From Actinobacillus porcinus (GTDB lineage: Bacteria > Pseudomonadota > Gammaproteobacteria > Enterobacterales > Pasteurellaceae), in NCBI RefSeq assembly GCF_901764995.1, contig NZ_CABFKI010000013.1:2967-66966 (forward strand): a stretch of 64,000 bases of DNA, given 5' to 3'. The notes beneath the pieces are model-generated. The model was not told the origin of the DNA and searched no databases. It saw nothing but the letters and a program-made list of their open reading frames with translations. Positions 57,317 to 64,000 of the stretch are shown here, piece after piece. Numbering within the stretch: position 1 is the stretch's first letter; each line of letters starts with the position of its first letter. The translations under genes were made by a program, and so were the position numbers.

Positions 57317-57901
57317 GTGGAACAAATTAAAATTTCAGATGCCGCGCAAGCGCATTTTCGTAAGTTATTAGAAAGCCAAGAAGATGGCACCAATATTCGT
57401 ATTTTCGTGGTGAATCCCGGCACACCGCACGCAGAATGTGGGGTTTCCTATTGCCCGGCTAACGCGGTGGAAGATCGTGATAGTGAAATGAAATATAACG
57501 GTTTTTCTGCCTTTGTGGATGAAGTGAGTTTGCCATTTTTGGAAGATGCCGAAATTGATTATGTGACTGAAGAATTAGGCACACAATTAACCTTGAAAGC
57601 CCCTAACGCCAAAATGCGTAAAGTGGCTGACGATGCCCCTTTAATCGAACGCGTGGATTATGTGATTCAAACTCAAATCAACCCGCAGTTAGCCAGCCAT
57701 GGTGGTCGCATTACATTGATTGAAATCACGGAAGATGGCTATGCAGTGCTGCAATTTGGCGGTGGCTGTAATGGCTGTTCAATGGTGGATGTGACCTTAA
57801 AAGACGGCGTGGAGAAACAATTGCTTGAAATGTTCGCAGGTGAATTAAAAGGGGCGAAAGATATTACGGAGCACCAACGCGGCGAACATTCTTATTATTA
57901 A
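57317..57901 (+). CDS. nfuA: Fe-S biogenesis protein NfuA
   Basis: A 194-residue carrier of 4Fe-4S clusters. The N-terminal half is a degenerate A-type domain ([13 protein letters not shown]), and the C-terminal Nfu domain carries the cluster ligands in [17 protein letters not shown]. The start is GTG 57317 ([11 protein letters not shown]); GGAACAATGGAG lies before it. Its stop overlaps the rseC stop by 4 bp on the opposite strand. Confidence 0.94.
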   Translation: MEQIKISDAAQAHFRKLLESQEDGTNIRIFVVNPGTPHAECGVSYCPANAVEDRDSEMKYNGFSAFVDEVSLPFLEDAEIDYVTEELGTQLTLKAPNAKMRKVADDAPLIERVDYVIQTQINPQLASHGGRITLIEITEDGYAVLQFGGGCNGCSMVDVTLKDGVEKQLLEMFAGELKGAKDITEHQRGEHSYY

Positions 57902-58332
57902 TGACAAACTCGGATTAAAATCGGCTGAAATGCCGATTTTTTTTGGATTTTTTTTGTGTAAAAACGTATAGCAAGAAAGACGATGGCTGTACAAAAGAAA
58001 ATAAATGCCGCAATGAGTAATTCATGTTGAAAGAGTTGGCTACCGATAAAGGTACTCAACAGAATAGCTAGCAAAGGCAAAACATAAACAAGCCAAACCG
58101 ATTGCAACAAAGAACGCTCGGGCAAACCAATTTCTACCCGTTGCCCAATGGCAACCGGAGTAATGGTTTGTACCGTGAAAATATGTTCGTTATGTTCCCC
58201 GGTTAATTCTGAAAGTACCGATGAACCACAAGCGGCTTTGGCGGCACAGCTACCACAAGCACTTTTGGATTGGCATTTGACGGTTGCCATACCGGATTGA
58301 TAGTCAATAACGACCGCACTTTCGATTAACAT
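57898..58332 (-). CDS. rseC: RseC-family SoxR-reducing/membrane protein
   Basis: A protein of about 144 residues. An N-terminal cytosolic part has a cysteine cluster ([19 protein letters not shown]), likely for an iron-sulfur site, and two membrane helices follow (about 70-90 and 95-115). RseC is linked to SoxR reduction and the Rnf complex. I start at ATG 58332 ([14 protein letters not shown]); the frame extends 11 codons further, but that part overlaps the upstream terminator. It follows rseA on the same strand but is separated by a terminator at 58351-58380. Confidence 0.88.
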   Translation of the reverse strand: MLIESAVVIDYQSGMATVKCQSKSACGSCAAKAACGSSVLSELTGEHNEHIFTVQTITPVAIGQRVEIGLPERSLLQSVWLVYVLPLLAILLSTFIGSQLFQHELLIAAFIFFCTAIVFLAIRFYTKKIQKKSAFQPILIRVCH

Positions 58333-58350
58333 AATTCTTTTAGCTGAGAG

Positions 58351-58380
58351 ATAAAAATACACCACCGATAAACGGTGGTG
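58351..58380 (-). terminator. rseA operon terminator
   Basis: On the minus strand CACCACCG and CGGTGGTG form an 8-bp stem with a 5-base loop followed by TATTTTTAT. It separates rseA from rseC, which therefore probably has its own promoter. Confidence 0.75.
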
Positions 58381-58392
58381 GTAATAGAGAGA

Positions 58393-58417
58393 GTCTGTTT
58401 ATCATCAATAAACAGAC
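58393..58417. repeat. 10-bp hairpin downstream of rseA
   Basis: GTCTGTTTAT and ATAAACAGAC are perfect arms around a 5-base loop, 16 bp after the rseA stop. There is no T-run, so it may protect the mRNA 3' end or work with the terminator next to it. Confidence 0.6.
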
Positions 58418-58432
58418 CCTAAAATGACGAAA

Positions 58433-58981
58433 TTATTTTTGTGCTTCTTCCGCTTTACGTTGCATTTCATAATGTTGCAACATCGCGCCCATACGTTTAT
58501 TTTTCTGTTCTAATTTCTCCGGGGACGCCACATCTTTCACCGGTGCATTATAGCTCACAGGTTGTTGAGCACTTTGCAACAATATTGGTGTTGTTTGTAA
58601 CACAGGCAAATCTGCCGCTTTATCTGCTTGATAGGCGTTATAAGTTTGTACGCCTAATACTGCCACTAAGCAAACTGCCGCCGCAACAGCGACTTGTGTT
58701 AATGGTGCAAACATGGCTTTTAATTTCTGCACAAACGGAAGCTGTTCAACGGCTTCCGGTGTCGGCTGAGAAATAACCGTAGGTTCTGCATCAATTAACG
58801 CTTCCATTTTTGCGCTAAAATCCGCTCCTAAAAACACCGAAGTTTCTTCACGCATCACAGAGCGAATAGCATGAAAGTTACGCCAACTTGCTTGAAGTTC
58901 GGCGTCTTGACATAATTTTGCAGTGAATTCGTTACTTACGTGTTCACCATCAACATACGCAGAAAGTAACTCTTTTTGCAT
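58433..58981 (-). CDS. rseA: Sigma-E anti-sigma factor RseA
   Basis: A 182-residue single-pass inner-membrane protein. The N-terminal cytosolic part (MQKELLSAYVDGEHVSNEFT) binds sigma-E, a membrane helix lies near residues 97-117 (TQVAVAAAVCLVAVLGVQ), and the periplasmic tail ends in a charged helix. Stress-triggered proteolysis by DegS and RseP would free sigma-E. It is 24 bp after rpoE in one transcript. No rseB lies after it. Confidence 0.92.
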   Translation of the reverse strand: MQKELLSAYVDGEHVSNEFTAKLCQDAELQASWRNFHAIRSVMREETSVFLGADFSAKMEALIDAEPTVISQPTPEAVEQLPFVQKLKAMFAPLTQVAVAAAVCLVAVLGVQTYNAYQADKAADLPVLQTTPILLQSAQQPVSYNAPVKDVASPEKLEQKNKRMGAMLQHYEMQRKAEEAQK

Positions 58982-59005
58982 TTTTATACTCCAGTATTTA
59001 ATTAT

Positions 59006-59581
59006 TTAACGTTGAATTAACGGATTAATTTTATTTTCAATAATTTCACGTGCGCGGAAAATTCTTGAACGCACCGTCCCCACAGGACAATCCATAATTT
59101 CAGCAATTTCTTCATAACTCAAGCCTTCAAGCTCTCGTAAGGTAATCGCTGTTTTTAATTCTTCTTGCATCCCTTCGATTGTATCGAAAACAATTTTACG
59201 AAGTTCTGAAGATAAAAGTTCATTTTCGGGCGTATCCACATCACGTAAATGGGTGCCCATATCATAACTTTCCGCATCTTCCGCCAAAATATCTTCATTT
59301 GGTGGACGGCGACCTTGCGCGGTTAAATAGTTCTTGGCGGTATTGACCGCAATGCGATAAAGCCAAGTATAAAATGCGCTTTCACCACGAAAAGACTCGA
59401 TAGAGCGGTAAGCCTTAATAAAAGATTCTTGTACTACATCGGGAATATCGTTACGTGAAACATAACGTGTTAAAAGCCCCGCTACTTTATTTTGATAACG
59501 CGAAACCAATAAATTAAAGGCTTTTTTATCTCCTTGCTGGACGCGTTCTACTAAAGCCTGATCTGTCAGCTGTTCAGCCAT
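59006..59581 (-). CDS. rpoE: Extracytoplasmic stress sigma factor (sigma-E)
   Basis: A 191-residue ECF sigma factor. Region 2 is DVVQESFIKAYRSIESFRGE and AFYTWLYRIAVNTAKNYL; region 4 is LRELEGLSYEEIAEIMDCPV followed by GTVRSRIFRAREII. Sigma-E controls outer-membrane protein homeostasis genes. GGAG precedes the ATG. An autoregulatory sigma-E-type promoter lies 53-81 bp upstream, and the anti-sigma factor follows. Confidence 0.97.
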   Translation of the reverse strand: MAEQLTDQALVERVQQGDKKAFNLLVSRYQNKVAGLLTRYVSRNDIPDVVQESFIKAYRSIESFRGESAFYTWLYRIAVNTAKNYLTAQGRRPPNEDILAEDAESYDMGTHLRDVDTPENELLSSELRKIVFDTIEGMQEELKTAITLRELEGLSYEEIAEIMDCPVGTVRSRIFRAREIIENKINPLIQR

Positions 59582-59633
59582 ATAACTCCAATTATCATAT
59601 TACTCTTTCAGCTTAACACAGCATCGTTGTAAG

Positions 59634-59662
59634 CTTAGAGCAAACGATTTTATAAAAGTTCA
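59634..59662 (-). promoter_or_regulatory. Sigma-E promoter of rpoE
   Basis: On the minus strand TGAACTT, 16 bases and TCTAAG match the sigma-E consensus (GGAACTT, N16, TCnAA). It lies between the sdhE stop and the rpoE start and implies positive autoregulation. Confidence 0.75.
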
Positions 59663-59680
59663 AAAAATATTAAGAAATTA

Positions 59681-59932
59681 TTAAGACGCTAATTTCAATG
59701 TTTGTTGAATATAATCCACCATGGCTTGCAAATCCGCATCAGGTGCTGAAGTGCGGTTAAAAAACCATGAAAATAATTGCAAATCTGAGCAAGCCAGCAA
59801 ACGAATAAACGTGGCTTTTTGTTCATCGGATAGCGTATCGAAATGTTGTTGATAAAAAGGCATAATCACTTTATCTAATTCCAACATCCCTCGGCGACAA
59901 TCCCATTCGATACGTAATTTATTATATTCCAT
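59681..59932 (-). CDS. sdhE: Succinate dehydrogenase flavinylation factor
   Basis: An 83-residue cytosolic protein that promotes covalent FAD attachment to flavoproteins such as SdhA and FrdA. The family motif is in DCRRGMLELDKVIMPFYQQH (RGMLELD, about residues 13-19). I start at ATG 59932 (MEYNKLRIEWDC), with GAGGAAATAAAA before it; the frame extends 37 codons into pdxH, which is implausible. It starts 17 bp after pdxH. An uptake signal lies inside the gene. Confidence 0.93.
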   Translation of the reverse strand: MEYNKLRIEWDCRRGMLELDKVIMPFYQQHFDTLSDEQKATFIRLLACSDLQLFSWFFNRTSAPDADLQAMVDYIQQTLKLAS

Positions 59933-59948
59933 TTTTATTTCCTCATAT

Positions 59949-60602
59949 TTACGGCGAAAGACGCTCTTTAATCCATTTATTATGTTCCAAACGATAGCGG
60001 ATACGGTCATGCAAACGGCTCGGGCGACCTTGCCAAAATTCAATCATGGTTGGAATCACGACATAACCGCCCCAATGGGCCGGACGCGGTACATTCAATG
60101 GATGTTTGGCTGCAATCATTGCCGCTTTGGCTAATAACGTTTTTTTGCTTTCAATCACCGCACTTTGCTCGCTTGCCCATGCGCCAATGCGGCTCGTATA
60201 AGGACGGCTTGCAAAATATTCATCGGAAGCTTGCTCATCAAGCAATTCAACACGCCCTTCGACACGGACTTGGCGTTCGAGTTCAGGCCAAAAGAAATTT
60301 AACGCCGCAAAGGGATTCGCTTGCAACGCTCGGCCTTTTTGGCTGTGATAATTGGTAAAAAACACAAAACCTTGCGTGTTTAATTCTTTTAACAACACCA
60401 AACGACTACTTGGCAAACCCTTTTCATTTACGGTTGCAATGTTCATCGCAGTGGGTTCATTCACCTTCGCTGTAATCGCTTCCGTTAGCCATTTCTCAAA
60501 TTGTTTCAAGGGATCTGCATCGCATTGTTTTGCTGACAACGCTTGTTGCGCATAATCTTCCCGAATATTATGTAAATCCACATTCTGCCCTTTAAATCTC
60601 AA
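59949..60602 (-). CDS. pdxH: Pyridoxamine 5'-phosphate oxidase
   Basis: A 217-residue FMN enzyme that makes pyridoxal phosphate. [20 protein letters not shown] and [20 protein letters not shown] bind FMN and substrate, and the C-terminus [16 protein letters not shown] with conserved Arg is diagnostic. It probably forms a transcript with sdhE. It is divergent from trkA. Confidence 0.97.
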   Translation of the reverse strand: MRFKGQNVDLHNIREDYAQQALSAKQCDADPLKQFEKWLTEAITAKVNEPTAMNIATVNEKGLPSSRLVLLKELNTQGFVFFTNYHSQKGRALQANPFAALNFFWPELERQVRVEGRVELLDEQASDEYFASRPYTSRIGAWASEQSAVIESKKTLLAKAAMIAAKHPLNVPRPAHWGGYVVIPTMIEFWQGRPSRLHDRIRYRLEHNKWIKERLSP

Positions 60603-60709
60603 ATGGTCATAAAGTATAACAAAAACACAATGAAATTTGACCGCACTTTGCGGATTTTTCCCTGTATTTCCGCTAAAATACTCTCATAATATAGTCAAAG
60701 GTAGATTTT

Positions 60710-62086
60710 ATGAAAATTATTATTCTCGGCGCAGGGCAAGTTGGCATCACACTCGCGGAAAATTTAGTGAGCGAAGATAACGACATCACCTTAGTAGATA
60801 ACAATGAAGCGCGCCTTGATAATCTGCAAGATAAACACGATTTACGCGTGGTACGTGGGGTGGCTTCTTCGCCGGCAGTTTTACGTGAAGCCGGCGCACA
60901 AGATGCAGACTTAATGGTTGCCGTGACGCAATCGGATGAAGTCAATATGGTGGCTTGTCAGGTGGGGGCGACTATTTTTAATACGCCCACTAAAATTGCG
61001 CGTATTCGCAATAGCGATTTCTGGCGTGAAAAAGATCGTTTATTTTTGCCTGAAGTCTTACCGATTGATCATATTATTTCACCGGAAACCTTGGTGACGG
61101 ATGAAATCACGCGTTTAATTGACTATCCCGGTACATTACAAGTGGCACATTTTGCCAATGAAAAAATCAGTGTTGCCGTCTGCAAAGCTTATTACGGCGG
61201 CCCTTTAGTGGGGTATGCTATCTCTGCACTGCGTGATCACATGCCCCATATAGACTGCCGTATTGTGGCGATTTTACGCCAAGACAAATTTATTCGTCCT
61301 CAAGCTTCTACGATTATAGAAGCGGGGGACGAGGTTACGTTTATTTGTGCAACGGCACATATCAAAGCCATCATGTCTGAATTACAACGTCTTGAGCGTC
61401 CATATCGCCGTATCATGATTATGGGCGGTGGTAATATTGCCTTAAATGTTGCATCGCGTTTAGAAAACCAATGTTCACTGAAATTAATCGAACGCAATCC
61501 CAAACGCGCCAATTATTTAGCTGAAAATCTCTCTAAAACCTTGGTATTTTGCGGCGATGCTTCCGATCAATCGCTCTTATTTGAAGAGCATGTTGATGAA
61601 ATTGATGTCTTTATTTCACTTACCAGTGATGACGAAGCCAATATTATGTCCGCCTTGTTAGCCAAACGAATGGGGGCAGAAAAAGCGGTCGTGCTAATTC
61701 AACGCATGGCATACATCAATTTAATTCAAGGTGGCGCCATTGATATTGCGATATCCCCTCAGCAAGCCACTATCTCAAAATTGCTCAGCCATATTCGGAA
61801 AGGGGATATTGTGAATGTAGCGCAATTACGACATGGTAGCGCAGAAGCACTGGAAATTATTTTGCATGGTGATGCCACAACATCACAGGTGATTGGGCGA
61901 AAAGTGGCTGAATTAAAATTGCCTAACACTGTCATTATCGGGGCAATTTTACGAAATAACGAGGTGATTATCGCCAAAAAAGACGTGGTGTTTGAAGAGT
62001 ATGACCATGTTATTATCTATCTTTCCGATAAAAAAGCCGTTTCAGAGATCGAGAAATTGTTCCAACCTAGTGCATTTTTTATCTAG
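60710..62086 (+). CDS. trkA: Trk potassium uptake regulator TrkA
   Basis: A 458-residue cytosolic protein with two RCK units in tandem, each a Rossmann nucleotide-binding fold plus a TrkA-C domain. The motifs are [17 protein letters not shown] at the start and [17 protein letters not shown] near residue 233. NAD(H) or ATP binding gates the TrkH/TrkG channel; no trkH or trkG gene is in this window. It is divergent from pdxH and followed by mscL with its own promoter. Confidence 0.97.
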   Translation: MKIIILGAGQVGITLAENLVSEDNDITLVDNNEARLDNLQDKHDLRVVRGVASSPAVLREAGAQDADLMVAVTQSDEVNMVACQVGATIFNTPTKIARIRNSDFWREKDRLFLPEVLPIDHIISPETLVTDEITRLIDYPGTLQVAHFANEKISVAVCKAYYGGPLVGYAISALRDHMPHIDCRIVAILRQDKFIRPQASTIIEAGDEVTFICATAHIKAIMSELQRLERPYRRIMIMGGGNIALNVASRLENQCSLKLIERNPKRANYLAENLSKTLVFCGDASDQSLLFEEHVDEIDVFISLTSDDEANIMSALLAKRMGAEKAVVLIQRMAYINLIQGGAIDIAISPQQATISKLLSHIRKGDIVNVAQLRHGSAEALEIILHGDATTSQVIGRKVAELKLPNTVIIGAILRNNEVIIAKKDVVFEEYDHVIIYLSDKKAVSEIEKLFQPSAFFI

Positions 62087-62111
62087 ACAACTGATTGAAA
62101 ACTAATATAAT
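62084..62111 (+). promoter_or_regulatory. Promoter of mscL
   Basis: TAGACA (62084-62089), 16 bases and TATAAT (62106-62111). It overlaps the trkA stop and leaves a leader of about 98 bases before mscL. Confidence 0.55.
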
Positions 62112-62215
62112 ACGCCCGTTTTTGTGGTGAGACGTTGCGCCACTGTAAGAAATATATAATGGACACATGTATTGTGTTTCTTTTCTATTCTCAATGAATT
62201 AAGGGAGTCATTTTT

Positions 62216-62599
62216 ATGAGCTTTATAAAAGAGTTCCGTGAATTTGCCGTACGTGGCAATGTAGTCGATATGGCAGTCGGTGTGATCATCGGTGGTGCTT
62301 TTGGTAAAATCGTCAGCTCGCTGGTGGGTGATATTGTTATGCCTGTTTTAGGGATTTTAACCGGCAGTGTCGATTTCAAAGATTTGAAAATCGTCTTAGC
62401 CGAAGCGGTAGGTAATACCCCGGCTGTGACATTAAATTACGGTTTATTCATCCAAAATGTTTTAGATTTCATCATTATTGCTTTTGCCATTTTTATGATG
62501 GTGAAAGGGATTAACAAAATCAAAAAACCTATTGAAAAAGCATCTGGACCAACACAAGAACAATTGTTGGCAGAAATTCGCGATTTATTGAAAAAATAA
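62216..62599 (+). CDS. mscL: Large-conductance mechanosensitive channel
   Basis: A 127-residue pentameric channel that opens under membrane tension and releases solutes during osmotic downshock. The N-terminal [20 protein letters not shown] is highly conserved, TM1 carries the [16 protein letters not shown] gate, TM2 is about 72-95, and a charged C-terminal helix ([13 protein letters not shown]) follows. GGGAGTC precedes the ATG. A terminator follows 8 bp after the stop. Confidence 0.97.
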   Translation: MSFIKEFREFAVRGNVVDMAVGVIIGGAFGKIVSSLVGDIVMPVLGILTGSVDFKDLKIVLAEAVGNTPAVTLNYGLFIQNVLDFIIIAFAIFMMVKGINKIKKPIEKASGPTQEQLLAEIRDLLKK

Positions 62600-62607
62600 C
62601 CCTGAGT

Positions 62608-62640
62608 AAATCTTCCCTTATGGGAAGATTTCTTTTTTAT
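62608..62640 (+). terminator. mscL terminator
   Basis: AAATCTTCCC and GGGAAGATTT form a 10-bp stem with a 3-base loop, followed by CTTTTTT. It has no uptake signal. Confidence 0.88.
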
Positions 62641-62653
62641 TAAGGACAACAGT

Positions 62654-63076
62654 ATGAGCCACCCAACACCAGAACAATTCCAAGCAGAAACACGTGAAAT
62701 TATCACGGATTTATTAAATGATGGCAGCGATCCCGATGCGCTTTATATTATTGAGCATCATGTCGCCCACTATGATTTCGATAAACTAGAAAAAATTGCG
62801 GTTGATGCCTTCAAAGCAGGCTACGAAGTCTCAGATGCAGAAGAGTTAGAAGATGATCATGGCAAACCACTTTTTTGTTTTGATATCGTTGCAGAAGTTG
62901 AATTAAAACCTGAAATCATTGATGCGCAACAAAAAGAATTGGTTCCTTTGGTACTTAAACATGGCGGTATTTATGATGGCTGGGGAACTTATTTTGAAGA
63001 CCCGAACTCAACGGATGATGAGTATGGGGATGATGGTGAATTTTTCGATGAGGAAGACGAAGAGGATATTCGTTGA
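62654..63076 (+). CDS. rraB: Regulator of RNase E activity RraB
   Basis: A 140-residue acidic protein that binds RNase E and changes degradosome activity. The core EHHVAHYDFDKLEKIAVDAF and GGIYDGWGTYFEDP match the family, and the C-terminus is a strongly acidic tail of Asp/Glu. AAGGACAACAGT precedes the ATG. It is 14 bp after the mscL terminator and has its own terminator downstream. Confidence 0.93.
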   Translation: MSHPTPEQFQAETREIITDLLNDGSDPDALYIIEHHVAHYDFDKLEKIAVDAFKAGYEVSDAEELEDDHGKPLFCFDIVAEVELKPEIIDAQQKELVPLVLKHGGIYDGWGTYFEDPNSTDDEYGDDGEFFDEEDEEDIR

Positions 63077-63100
63077 AATAACGACACGATAGGTTAATTT

Positions 63101-63137
63101 TAAGGACACAAATCAGATTTTGTGTCCTTAAATTTTT
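63101..63137 (+). terminator. rraB terminator
   Basis: TAAGGACACA, a 10-base loop and TGTGTCCTTA are perfect arms followed by AATTTTTT. Between here and the coaA stop (63138-63212) I see one uptake signal and nothing else. Confidence 0.85.
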
Positions 63138-63212
63138 TGGTGTAATAGACAAATTTTTGGTGAGAATAGGGGCTGTCTATATTAGAGAGAGTAAGTGCGG
63201 TCAAATTTAGGA

Positions 63213-64000
63213 TTATTTTTTTAATCTCACTAATTGCACAGCGTGATCTGCCCCTTTGGTCAAAATAAGATTTGCCCGTTCGCGAGTGGGTAAAATATTT
63301 TCTTTTAAATTTAACCCATTGATGCTATTCCAAATTTGTGTCGCGATGGCAATAGCTTCTTGTTCGGACAAGTTGGCGTAATGTTTAAAATAAGAATTGG
63401 GATCGTTAAACGCGCTTTGGCGGAATTTTAGAAAGCGGCGGATATACCATTCTTGTAATAACGTTTCATCTGCGTCCACATAAATAGAAAAATCTACAAA
63501 ATCAGACACGAAAGTTTGTGCGCTATTGCCCGTCTGCAATACATTTAACCCTTCTAAAATCAGAATGTCCGGTTGATCCACCACGTTAAATTGATCGGGA
63601 ATAATGTCATAGGTCAAATGAGAATAAATGGGGGCTTTGACATTTGGCTTGCCTGATTTAATGTCAGCTAAAAATTTAATCAGTTTTGGGGTGTCGTATG
63701 AAATAGGAAACCCTTTTTTCTGTAATAAATTTCTTTCTTGTAATACATTGAGTGGGTAAAGAAATCCATCGGTTGTGATTAAATCCACCTTACGGGGTTC
63801 AGGCCAGTGGCTAAGTAATGACTGTAAAATACGCGCTGAAGTGCTTTTACCAACGGCGACACTACCTGCAATACTGATAATGTAAGGGACTTTTACTTTA
63901 TTGCCACCTAAAAATCGGTTTAAAACTGCCTGACGGCGTAGATTTTCTTCTATATAGTAATTAATTAAACGCGCGAGGGGTAAGTAGATCGTACTGACCT
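63213..64000 (-). CDS. coaA: Pantothenate kinase (5' end beyond the window)
   Basis: Type I pantothenate kinase, the first and regulated step of coenzyme A synthesis. The frame is open from the window edge: the visible part reads [20 protein letters not shown], then the P-loop [29 protein letters not shown] and [11 protein letters not shown], ending in [16 protein letters not shown]. About 263 residues are seen, so some 50 N-terminal residues lie outside, given the usual length of about 315. A Met at 63788 (MDLITTDGF) is internal and not the start, because the P-loop is upstream of it. Confidence 0.95.
   Translation of the reverse strand, partial: VSTIYLPLARLINYYIEENLRRQAVLNRFLGGNKVKVPYIISIAGSVAVGKSTSARILQSLLSHWPEPRKVDLITTDGFLYPLNVLQERNLLQKKGFPISYDTPKLIKFLADIKSGKPNVKAPIYSHLTYDIIPDQFNVVDQPDILILEGLNVLQTGNSAQTFVSDFVDFSIYVDADETLLQEWYIRRFLKFRQSAFNDPNSYFKHYANLSEQEAIAIATQIWNSINGLNLKENILPTRERANLILTKGADHAVQLVRLKK

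Noticed and set aside
63213-63788. Complete coaA starting at the Met at 63788
   Set aside because: The P-loop and further conserved sequence continue upstream in frame to the window edge, so this is an internal methionine.

Overview
The window looks like a chromosomal segment of a Haemophilus-clade Pasteurellaceae, most likely an Aggregatibacter or close Haemophilus relative. The main evidence is the many copies of the 9-base DNA uptake signal AAGTGCGGT/ACCGCACTT, both inside genes and paired as inverted repeats in terminators. The gene content fits: a hexuronate locus with a TRAP transporter, a fused peroxiredoxin-glutaredoxin, NarQ, a preQ1-controlled queCDE operon, and focA-pflB and adhE. 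All positions and motif counts were read by eye; no database was searched.

Layout. 1-600: the end of a ribosomal operon, with two tandem, diverged 5S genes, tRNA-Asp and tRNA-Trp. 660-12980: an EamA exporter, then a complete D-glucuronate pathway in two divergent arms. The minus arm is dctQ-dctM-GH31 glycosidase-uxuR-uxuA; the plus arm is dctP-SDR reductase-uxaC-kdgK-eda. The shared intergenic region carries a UxuR-type palindrome and a CRP site. Sugar acid enters by the TRAP carrier and is converted by UxaC, the reductase, UxuA, KdgK and Eda to pyruvate and glyceraldehyde-3-phosphate. 13020-13230: six short-loop hairpins, then an OPT transporter. 15330-19810: queE-queD-queC behind a preQ1-I riboswitch, then clpB with a sigma-32-type promoter. 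20039-24230: rsmB-fmt, nagZ, a lipoprotein and hinT. 24630-28670: focA-pflB and a frameshifted nitroreductase. 28690-35910: rsmE-ftsY, rsmD, def, rlmC, rpoH, a small unknown protein and murB. 36020-44200: gltS, an acetyltransferase, narQ, fabR-oxyR, the divergent OxyR-controlled peroxiredoxin, yjgR and ychJ.

44285-47251 is the clearest accessory block: a Type II restriction-modification system with an HNH endonuclease, an m5C methyltransferase and a DPPY amino-methyltransferase, between ychJ and yihY. Two methyltransferases of different chemistry suggest an asymmetric recognition site. 47260-64000 is housekeeping: yihY-dtd, satP, adhE, ldhA, pyrE/rph, yicC-ygfZ, greB, nfuA, rseC, rseA, rpoE (with a sigma-E-type promoter), sdhE, pdxH, trkA, mscL, rraB and a coaA cut by the window edge.

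Four dispersed copies (about 96-133 bp) of a two-hairpin, MITE/REP-like element lie between genes near 19.9, 24.3, 28.7 and 56.6 kb. The best candidates for less familiar biology are this element, the six-hairpin array, the glycosidase inside the glucuronate locus, the compensated second 5S gene and the two-methyltransferase restriction system.
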